Below, piece by piece: positions 35,126 to 41,961 of a stretch of DNA of 64,000 nucleotides. Source of the stretch: Anderseniella sp039978075 (GTDB lineage Bacteria > Pseudomonadota > Alphaproteobacteria > Rhizobiales > Aestuariivirgaceae). The notes under the pieces were generated by a model that saw only the letters and a list, made by a program, of their open reading frames with translations, was not told where the DNA came from and did not search any database. How positions within the stretch are numbered: position 1 is the first letter of the stretch; each line of letters opens with the position of its first letter. The stretch spans positions 372,001 to 436,000 of the forward strand of contig JBDWCA010000005.1 of assembly GCA_039978075.1 (NCBI GenBank), given 5' to 3'. The translations under genes and the position numbers were made by a program.

Positions 35126-37404
35126 GTGGTTGCTCCGGTAATTTCGATTGCGAGCTCTTCCGGCTCCGCACCCTCCCGGGTCAGGCCGGTTTCGATAGCG
35201 TAAATCAGTGCAACGCGGCCATGAAACCGTGCGCCCAGTGCCTCACCCCTGGTTGGTACAACCACAGGTTCAACGTCCTGGCTGGAGGCATACAGCGCTG
35301 CGTTTCGCCCCAACGCGCGATAGTGCTGCAAGCTGGTGATGGGAGCGTTGGAGAACAATTCCAGGTTGTTGTGTGGCAATCGGTCCTGCTGGTGGATGAC
35401 GGCCGTGCCTTTGGCCTGGAGGCCTATGCCCACGCCGGAACCGGCCAGCCGTGCAGCACTCAACCCCAGAAACGATGTATCGGCAGTATGTCCAAACCGG
35501 ACAAATCTCGCCGTTGCTCCGGCCTGCTCGATGCCAGTGCGAATTTCATCCAGTACCTGGCTTAACGAATGGCCTGCCAGGGTGCGAAACAATCTGGTCC
35601 CGAAAGCCGGGCTAAGACCGACCACGATCTGCCTGGTGTCAGATCCTTTCTCCGCCGGTCCCATGTTCCGGTAAGTGATGCGTCCGGCCTCGGCACTTTC
35701 ATAGGTTGCTTCCGTCCGCAGCACCTCGCGCTGGTCGAGTACACCCCGAATGTTGGCGATCTCGGCGCGACGGCGTTCACTCATGCGATATCCGGATGCC
35801 GGTCCGTCATAGCGGTTGGGGTCATTGATGGCGGAGATGACCTTGTCATCCCTGACAATGGCGGATGTCTGCAAATAGTCCCCTGACAGCCGCAGCTTGA
35901 CCAGGAACAGCAGATTTTCCGCTTCTTCCTCAAACCCGCGTTGATGCAGTGCGCGTATTGTATCGAGCACGGTGATCTCACGGCGCGCAATGTCGGCACT
36001 GATCGAACTGACCTGGCCCGGCAGGTAGCTGCGTGTGTCGTCAGATCCCGACGCCACTGCAACAGACGCCTTCATATCTTCGTCGGGATGCCCGAGGTCC
36101 AGTTCCTCCATAACCGCCGACATCGCCTCGACAGCCTGCTTGCGGATGGCAAGCAGAGCTTCTTCACCGCGCGGTGTCAGACCGCCGTCTGCCTCGAAGT
36201 CGCGCTGCAGGACGAGGTAGTCTTCCATCTCCTCGCCATTGAAGGACGATGGATTGAATGAATTGTCGTATTTCAGGATTGAACCGAAACCGGAGCAGAT
36301 CAGGTCTGAGCCGGCAATCAGAAAGGGAAGAATTTTCGCACCGACACGAATTTCCGACTCTGACGAGCGGGCGTCATTTCCCGATGCGCACTCCAGATCC
36401 AGCCATACGGCGATCAGGTTTTCGGCCATCAATTCGCGCACGCCGCCGGGCATGCTCGCAGCCAGCGGGGCACCATCGATACCGCCGTTCTGGGTGCCTT
36501 GCGCACCCATGGCCCGCTGCATGCACAAACACCTTGCTTCAAGATAGAGCAGTGACTTGGCCTCGTGAAATCCCATCAGCAGTTCAGCGGCTGCACCCGA
36601 TGTACAGCGCATCTTGATGCCACGGGAGGCGTAGGCTGCAGCCAGAAAGGCCTTTGACCAGGGGGTGTCGTCTCCGTCTATGAAGGAGCCTTCGGTGCCA
36701 TACACAGACACGGTTTCAGCGTAGGAGGTGAAACCTGCCATGCCGATCTGCAGTTCTTCGGCTTCTTCGCTCGAGCACTGGAACAGCGTACCCTTGCGGC
36801 CCACTGCCGAGCCAACGCAACACGCCAGGGCGTTCGACCATGAGTTACGGGAAACCCGCATGGTGGTTTCGATTTCATCAAAACCGAACGCCACTGCCGT
36901 TGCCGCATCGGCGGCGAGTTGCAGCGGATCGTCCTTGGCGTTGGTGACATGGGCCTGATTGCCGGGTGTGGCGCGGGCCCGCATCTTGGAGTAGGCGAAC
37001 GCAATCTCCATCGAGTTCAGGTGCGCAACCACGTCTGCCAGTTTGGCCGGTGTCATGCCATGCGCAAGCCGGACCAGCTGCTCACGGGGCACGTTGATGT
37101 CCACCAACATACGCGCCACGTCGGCGGACTCCATGGCCATGGCTTCGTCGACCATGTCGGGGTCAAGATGATAGCGCGCAATGAACAGGTCGATCATGTC
37201 GAACTGTTCTTCTGCAACACCATCCATTGAAGAGATGCGACTGCCTTCGCGCTGAAAGCCGGGAGCGGGGTCTTTGGCCCCGCGCATTGCCGAGAATCCG
37301 TTTTCCGGATCTTCAACGGCAAAGTTGTCAAGCCGCAGCGGCCGCTCGTCCCAATCGTCAAAACGGCGCCAGCGATTGGCGCCCTGAGTGTCGTTATGCT
37401 GCAT
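35122..37404 (-). CDS. B12-dependent diol/glycerol dehydratase, fused large and medium subunits
   Basis: Converts 1,2-propanediol or glycerol to propanal or 3-hydroxypropanal using adenosylcobalamin. Residues about 1-560 match the large subunit PduC: MTPAKLADVVAHLN, TSYAETVSVYGTE, GDDTPWSKAFLA, LDLECASGND, and the C-terminal SGDYLQTSAIV and PASGYR. Residues about 585-755 match the medium subunit PduD: IVVGLSPAFG, SGVGIGLQAKGTAVIHQQ and NNLELFSNAP. The frame is open across the junction, so this is a true gene fusion in which the linker replaces the PduD N terminus, the usual encapsulation peptide. No DdrA/DdrB (PduG/H) reactivase gene is in the window. GGAAAGG lies ten bases before the ATG. 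Confidence 0.93.
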   Translation of the reverse strand: MQHNDTQGANRWRRFDDWDERPLRLDNFAVEDPENGFSAMRGAKDPAPGFQREGSRISSMDGVAEEQFDMIDLFIARYHLDPDMVDEAMAMESADVARMLVDINVPREQLVRLAHGMTPAKLADVVAHLNSMEIAFAYSKMRARATPGNQAHVTNAKDDPLQLAADAATAVAFGFDEIETTMRVSRNSWSNALACCVGSAVGRKGTLFQCSSEEAEELQIGMAGFTSYAETVSVYGTEGSFIDGDDTPWSKAFLAAAYASRGIKMRCTSGAAAELLMGFHEAKSLLYLEARCLCMQRAMGAQGTQNGGIDGAPLAASMPGGVRELMAENLIAVWLDLECASGNDARSSESEIRVGAKILPFLIAGSDLICSGFGSILKYDNSFNPSSFNGEEMEDYLVLQRDFEADGGLTPRGEEALLAIRKQAVEAMSAVMEELDLGHPDEDMKASVAVASGSDDTRSYLPGQVSSISADIARREITVLDTIRALHQRGFEEEAENLLFLVKLRLSGDYLQTSAIVRDDKVISAINDPNRYDGPASGYRMSERRRAEIANIRGVLDQREVLRTEATYESAEAGRITYRNMGPAEKGSDTRQIVVGLSPAFGTRLFRTLAGHSLSQVLDEIRTGIEQAGATARFVRFGHTADTSFLGLSAARLAGSGVGIGLQAKGTAVIHQQDRLPHNNLELFSNAPITSLQHYRALGRNAALYASSQDVEPVVVPTRGEALGARFHGRVALIYAIETGLTREGAEPEELAIEITGATT

Positions 37405-37851
37405 GATGTCAGTGCCTTTCCAGGCAGCAAAGGCTGCAGCATTTGCGGAAACGGTTCAAGTAGGTGGCGCCAACGCGCTGTGGCGCACAGGAAGAAACCG
37501 GTGGCTGATGAGGCCTGGTGGCAACCGCCAGATCAAATGCGGTATTGCGATTCAGCATTTGGTTTCAGGTGATTTTGCACCGGCTTGGCGAACAATTTTC
37601 TCTCATCAGTTGCTGCCAGGACACTTTTGTACCGCCACATAATTCATGCTCAGCGGAGGTCTGGGTTTTCCGCTGTGGTTCAGGATTTCACATAGGAGTC
37701 AAAAGCGGTGGGCTTGAATGAGCCAGGGCGGGCGGCCTATGGCTGAGAGAGCGCAGAGATAGCACCGGGTGTCAGTTGAGCTTGCTCCGTTTGAATGGTG
37801 CAGGCTGAAAATTTGCTTCGGAAGTGCCGACTTTCGGGTTAATGGTTCGAC
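37405..37851. promoter_or_regulatory. Divergent intergenic region between dehydratase and ycaO
   Basis: 447 bases that must hold the promoters of the dehydratase-transport operon and of the ycaO operon. I looked for cobalamin riboswitch features (B12 box and conserved core) on the minus strand and did not find them. One copy of the dispersed 38-base element is at 37683-37720. Confidence 0.5.
37683..37720. repeat. Dispersed 38-base intergenic element, copy B
   Basis: Ungapped match to 16797-16834 and 44622-44659; about 130 bases upstream of ycaO. A second related half (TTTGAATGGTGCAGGCTGAAAA at about 37790) also resembles the sequence following copy C. Confidence 0.4.
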
Positions 37852-39087
37852 ATGGAAATTGACTACGGCGACCTGGGTAAGAAGCAGTTGGCAGGCGGGT
37901 TGCATCGCATCTGTTCGGCGCGCGCAACCCTGGATCGTATCCTCCCCATCAAGCACGAATTCGGTATCACCCGTGTGGCGAACGTTACCGGCCTCGATCG
38001 GATCGGCCTGCCGGTGGTGCTGGCCACGAGGCCAAATTCCCGATCAGTTGCGGTGTCTCAGGGCAAGGGCATGAGTCTCGATCAGGCCAAGGTGTCGGCT
38101 GTCATGGAGGCACTGGAGATATGGCACGCCGAACACTTCGACAAGCCGCTTTATTTTGCAAGCTATCTGGACATTGCCGAGCGCCATGAGGTGATCGATA
38201 TCAACCGGTTGCCGGACATCGTCGACAGCCGGTTCACCGAGACGCAGCGCATGCTGTGGGCGCAATCCACAGACATCATGAACGGGCGCAACCTCCTGGT
38301 GCCGTTTGAAATGGTGCACGCCGACTACACCCGCCCCGTGCAACCGGGACACGGCTGCTTTCCCGCCAGCACCAATGGCCTGTCGTCGGGAAACCATGTC
38401 CTGGAAGCCATATGCCACGGTATCTGCGAAGTCATTGAGCGCGATGCCCTGGCTGTCTGGCATCATACCTCAGAACCTTACCGGGTATCACGCCGTCTGG
38501 ATCCTGCTTCCATTGACGATGCCGCGTGCCGGAACGCCTTGCAGAAGTTCGAACAGGCAGGTGTTGAATGCGGTGTGTGGGATGTAACGTCGGATGTGGG
38601 GATCGCTTCATTTTTATGCATTATCAGAGAGATCGGCGGGACTTCCGGCCACCTGGGGCTTGGGTCGGGCAGCCATCTTGACCGCGCCATTGCATTGCGC
38701 CGCGCCCTGACCGAGGCAGCTCAGACCCGGGCAAACTATATTACGGGATCGCGGGATGATCTGTCGTTGGATGAATACACTCCGCACGGTCGGAGCGCGA
38801 AGAACGAGGCTGTAGAAGATCTGTTTGCGGCAACGCCGCCGCGGTGGCAGTTCAATCAGGCGCCAAGCCAGAGCAATGATACCTTGAAAGCCGACCTGGA
38901 TTGGTTGCTTGCCCGATTGCGGGGCGTTGGCATCGAGCAGGTTGGTGTCGTCGACCTGAGCCGGGTCGAGTTTGCGATTCCCGTCGTCCGGGTGATCATA
39001 CCGGGCCTTGAAGCACCGCATGACGACGCCACTTACCTTGCCGGTCCAAGGGCTCGGCATGCAGGTTCGGGAGGCGTGCCGACATGA
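37852..39087 (+). CDS. YcaO-domain peptide-modifying enzyme
   Basis: YcaO enzymes use ATP to activate a peptide backbone amide for azoline, thioamide or related chemistry. The three ATP/Mg elements are visible: VMEALEIWHAE (Glu86, Glu89), ICEVIERDAL (Glu193, Glu196, Arg197) and RALTEAAQTR (Glu288, Gln291, Arg293), plus CFPASTNGLSSG (169-180). The C terminus has no PxPxP tail, unlike azoline cyclodehydratases, and no E1-like or ocin-ThiF partner is adjacent; TfuA is. That points to thioamidation or another TfuA-dependent reaction. 411 residues. No strong ribosome site is seen before the ATG. The stop overlaps tfuA (ATGA). Confidence 0.9.
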   Translation: MEIDYGDLGKKQLAGGLHRICSARATLDRILPIKHEFGITRVANVTGLDRIGLPVVLATRPNSRSVAVSQGKGMSLDQAKVSAVMEALEIWHAEHFDKPLYFASYLDIAERHEVIDINRLPDIVDSRFTETQRMLWAQSTDIMNGRNLLVPFEMVHADYTRPVQPGHGCFPASTNGLSSGNHVLEAICHGICEVIERDALAVWHHTSEPYRVSRRLDPASIDDAACRNALQKFEQAGVECGVWDVTSDVGIASFLCIIREIGGTSGHLGLGSGSHLDRAIALRRALTEAAQTRANYITGSRDDLSLDEYTPHGRSAKNEAVEDLFAATPPRWQFNQAPSQSNDTLKADLDWLLARLRGVGIEQVGVVDLSRVEFAIPVVRVIIPGLEAPHDDATYLAGPRARHAGSGGVPT

Positions 39088-39884
39088 TTGTATTTGCAGG
39101 CCCGTCGCTGGCGAGGGCCGATTTGTCTGCCTATCCGAATGTCACGGTGCACCCGCCAGCCAAGCAGGGAGATGTTTACCTGGCGACCCTGGATCAACCT
39201 TCAGCCATCGGCATCATCGACGGTTATTTCGAAGGAGTCCCGTCCATCTGGCACAAGGAAATCCTGTGGGCATTGTCTCAGGGCATCGCAGTCTTCGGAG
39301 CAGCCAGCATGGGCGCATTGCGGGCAGCGGAACTCGACAGTTTCGGCATGGCCGGTATCGGCTCCATCTATCAGGCCTATTCGGACGGCGAACTGGAAGA
39401 TGATGACGAGGTCGCTCTTCTGCACGGTCCTGAGGAAGTGGGTTATGTGGCCCTGAGCGAAGCCATGGTCAACGTCCGCGCGACTTGCGCGTCGGCAAGG
39501 GCGGCGGGCATTGTCACCGACCGGCAAAGTCTGCAGATAATCGACACGGCCAAGTCGATATACTACAAGGATCGCACCTGGGCGGGCGTTTTCTCAGCGA
39601 TGGCTGCCGCGGTGCGGGGGGATGACAAGTGTTTGCAGTTTGCCGACTGGATAACGCAAAACCGGGTTGATCAGAAAAGGCTGGACGCCATGGCGCTCAT
39701 GGATCATCTGGAAAACGCGGATTTTTCAATCGCGGGCGCCGTTGAAGTGCAGGACTTTCATTTTGAGAACACTGACCTTTGGCAACGAAGCATCGTGTCC
39801 TGGAGACAAAACAGCGCGTCAACGAATTCCGATGATGAATCGGCTTATCGTCTGGTTCGCGATGAACGTTTGTATTTGCGATAG
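39084..39884 (+). CDS. tfuA: TfuA-like protein
   Basis: 266 residues. The TfuA core is clear at 47-92: DGYFEGVPSIWHKEILWAL, then VFGAASMGALRAAEL and FGMAGIGSIY. TfuA works with YcaO enzymes, in trifolitoxin production in Rhizobium and, in other systems, in backbone thioamidation, probably by supplying sulfide or as a partner. The start overlaps the ycaO stop by four bases, so the two should be made in equal amounts. The C-terminal half is variable. Confidence 0.9.
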   Translation: MIVFAGPSLARADLSAYPNVTVHPPAKQGDVYLATLDQPSAIGIIDGYFEGVPSIWHKEILWALSQGIAVFGAASMGALRAAELDSFGMAGIGSIYQAYSDGELEDDDEVALLHGPEEVGYVALSEAMVNVRATCASARAAGIVTDRQSLQIIDTAKSIYYKDRTWAGVFSAMAAAVRGDDKCLQFADWITQNRVDQKRLDAMALMDHLENADFSIAGAVEVQDFHFENTDLWQRSIVSWRQNSASTNSDDESAYRLVRDERLYLR

Positions 39885-39888
39885 GACG

Positions 39889-39945
39889 ATGAAAAACTCA
39901 AAACCCAGGCCGGGAAAGACCCGCCGAGCAATGAAGGTTCGCTGA
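39889..39945 (+). CDS. Possible 18-residue basic peptide ORF
   Basis: ATG at 39889 to TGA at 39943-39945 encodes a short peptide rich in Lys, Arg and Pro (begins MKNSKPRPGK). It exactly fills the gap between the tfuA stop and the protease start, leaving four bases on each side. AGGA lies three bases before the ATG, which is close. It could be a coupling leader that keeps ribosomes moving into the protease gene, or chance; there is no independent evidence of translation. Confidence 0.3.
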   Translation: MKNSKPRPGKTRRAMKVR

Positions 39946-39948
39946 ACC

Positions 39949-41214
39949 ATGCAAGGCACCCGTTTCAAACTGTTCCCGCAACCGCGGTTCCTGGATGATT
40001 TTAAGGAACCGGAAACCGTGTTTGTATCGTCGCCTGCCGGCAGTCTGGCGCCGGGTCCCGCCGATGACCGCATGTACACGATCTTTCCGGTCGATAAACC
40101 CAGGCCGTACGGTATCGCCCCTGGTCCGGGTGATCGCGCAGGTACGCTTTTGCCACCGTGGGAAGGGGAGTGTCATCCGCCGGCGATGCCTGACCAGGAT
40201 GGACATTTCGATTATCTGGAGCAAGGAACGCGGGAATTTGAAGCTGCGCACCTGTTCGGCACCGTTCGTTTTGTCCTGGACATCTGGGAGGGCTATTTTG
40301 GCAGGCGCATTCCCTGGCACAGCGAACAGCGGTACGACCGGCTGGAACTGACCATACAGCCGTCGCTGGAAAATGCCTATTCGGGCTATGGCTTCCTGGA
40401 AATGGGTGGTGACCGGAAGCACGGAGGCTACAAACCCTTCAGCCTGAATTTTGATGTCATTGCTCACGAGGTTGGCCACGCCATCATATATTCGGAGGTC
40501 GGCGTGCCCGATCCCGACGGGGCGACAGGCGAGTATTTCGGTTTTCATGAAAGTGCCGCCGATCTCGTGGCACTGGTTGCATCCTTGCACTTCAACTCCC
40601 TGGTGGACCACCTGCTCGAAAACACCCGTGGCAACCTTTATGTGCTGAATTCGGTCAACCGCATGGCGGAGTTGTCGGGCAATGCACAGATAAGAATTGC
40701 CGCCAACGATGTCCGTCTGTCGAAGTTTGCCGACGGTTGGATCAAGGAACACAAGCTGTCACAACCCCTGACCGGCGCTTTCTTCGACATTCTGGTCGAC
40801 CTGTTTCACGAATGCCTGCTCGACCACGGTGCTATTGACCCTCACGTGGAGGACTTGTCCGACGAGTTGCTGGCGACCCCGGACTATGCGCCGGTGATGC
40901 AGAAACTGTTCGACGAAGCGTACGCACGGGCCCCCGACAGTTTCAAGTCGGCGCTGATCGACGCACGGGATATCATGGGCACCTATCTTGCCGATACCTG
41001 GCAGCGGCTTGACAGGAATTATTTCAGTTTCGTCGATGTCGCTGATGCCTTTGAGACAGTGGATCTTGAACATACCGGCGGGCGGTTCTCAAAACTGATC
41101 CGTGGCAATTTTGACATGCGCGATATCGGGTATGTGGAGGTCGGGCCGCAGCTGGAACCACTCAAGAAGGACAGCCATGCAAATTCGGTGCGTACCATAG
41201 TTCCTATGGACTGA
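39949..41214 (+). CDS. Cytoplasmic gluzincin-type metallopeptidase
   Basis: 421 residues with a zinc site HEVGH at 173-177 and a likely third ligand Glu201 in HESAADLVAL, 24 residues on. This HExxH-to-E layout is that of gluzincins (M4-like). There is no signal peptide or prodomain of the secreted thermolysin type, so the enzyme should act in the cytoplasm. Between ycaO-tfuA and the repeat-protein gene, it is a natural candidate for cutting the precursor at its leader or between repeats. GAAGG precedes the ATG by nine bases. I cannot assign it to a named subfamily. Confidence 0.8.
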   Translation: MQGTRFKLFPQPRFLDDFKEPETVFVSSPAGSLAPGPADDRMYTIFPVDKPRPYGIAPGPGDRAGTLLPPWEGECHPPAMPDQDGHFDYLEQGTREFEAAHLFGTVRFVLDIWEGYFGRRIPWHSEQRYDRLELTIQPSLENAYSGYGFLEMGGDRKHGGYKPFSLNFDVIAHEVGHAIIYSEVGVPDPDGATGEYFGFHESAADLVALVASLHFNSLVDHLLENTRGNLYVLNSVNRMAELSGNAQIRIAANDVRLSKFADGWIKEHKLSQPLTGAFFDILVDLFHECLLDHGAIDPHVEDLSDELLATPDYAPVMQKLFDEAYARAPDSFKSALIDARDIMGTYLADTWQRLDRNYFSFVDVADAFETVDLEHTGGRFSKLIRGNFDMRDIGYVEVGPQLEPLKKDSHANSVRTIVPMD

Positions 41215-41291
41215 TTGCTGGCGTGTGGGTATGGTTGCGCGGGGAAAACACAAGTAACTGACCGCACGGTCCAAACCTTCGGAAACAAGCA

Positions 41292-41855
41292 ATGCCTGAA
41301 ACGCTATTGAGCGCCTCCAACATCACGTTATTCGGGCGGGTTGTTGAAGACATCCAGATTGATCCTGACGCCAAGAACAAGTCGCACAGTCCGTCGGAAG
41401 CGCCTCAAAAAGGCACCAGTTCCGGGATTCAACGGCAGCTCACGGAAGGCACCAAGTCCGACGATTCCTCAGCCCGGTTTGCTCGGGTTTACGGGTTCAG
41501 TTACCAAGGCTCCTATTTTGAAATGACAAGCCCGGCATTGTTTCTGGTGCATGGCAAAGGCGTCAAGGCTTCAGACATCAAGGTTCCCGGACCAAGCAGT
41601 CAGGACGAGAATTTTTACAGGGAACTGAGGGCCTGGTCCTACGACCGCGCTGATCAGACCATTCGTCTGGATGTGGATTCAGGTACGTTTGAACAGGTTC
41701 TGCTCGACACAATCGGCGACGGTGGGGCTGGTGTCTCGGGCGCTAGAGTGTCCGGTGCCCGCGTTTCCGGCGCGAGAGTATCCGGTGCGCGTGTTTCTGG
41801 AGCGAGAGTATCCGGTGCCCGCATTTCCGGTGCGCGTGGAGATGCCAGCGACTAG
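41292..41855 (+). CDS. Repeat-tailed protein, candidate RiPP precursor
   Basis: 187 residues in three parts. Residues 1-60 are polar and probably disordered. 61-142 look like a small folded domain (ARVYGFSYQGSYFEMTSPAL, HGKGVKASDIKVPGP, FYRELRAWSYD). 148-182 are seven tandem five-residue units, six VSGAR and one ISGAR, followed by GDASD. Synonymous codons differ from unit to unit, so the peptide, not the DNA, is conserved. Following ycaO, tfuA and a protease, this looks like a precursor with an unusually long leader and a repeated core, as in thiovarsolin precursors. Alternatively, read as ARVSG the unit is close to the A(D/N)LxG pentapeptide-repeat pattern. GGA lies about eight bases before the ATG. 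Confidence 0.75.
   Translation: MPETLLSASNITLFGRVVEDIQIDPDAKNKSHSPSEAPQKGTSSGIQRQLTEGTKSDDSSARFARVYGFSYQGSYFEMTSPALFLVHGKGVKASDIKVPGPSSQDENFYRELRAWSYDRADQTIRLDVDSGTFEQVLLDTIGDGGAGVSGARVSGARVSGARVSGARVSGARVSGARISGARGDASD
41733..41837 (+). repeat. Seven tandem 15-bp units encoding VSGAR/ISGAR
   Basis: In-frame array of seven 15-bp units. Val is written GTC, GTG, GTT, GTA, GTT, GTA and the last unit has ATT (Ile); the Arg codons alternate among AGA, CGC and CGT. Some adjacent pairs are nearly identical (30-bp period), suggesting growth by pairwise duplication followed by drift. Confidence 0.97.
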
Positions 41856-41899
41856 ATCAGTATGGCTTTCAAAGTTGCTCTGGAACGGCATGATCCGAG

Positions 41900-41934
41900 G
41901 TGCGAGCGGTTTTGCGCCCGCACCCGGTTTTGAT
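41900..41934 (+). terminator. Probable terminator of the ycaO-tfuA operon
   Basis: GTGCGAGCG (41900-41908) pairs with CGCCCGCAC (41915-41923) with one mismatch, followed by CCGGTTTTG. It lies 45 bases after the repeat-protein stop and faces the convergent cyclase gene. Confidence 0.6.
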
Positions 41935-41961
41935 GTATTGATCCGGGTTGTTCCAGGATAG

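Noticed and set aside
37405..37700. Cobalamin riboswitch upstream of the diol dehydratase
   Set aside because: No B12 box or conserved core could be found on the minus strand.
41733..41837. CRISPR-like or satellite DNA array
   Set aside because: The 15-bp units are in frame, have no spacers, and vary at synonymous sites.
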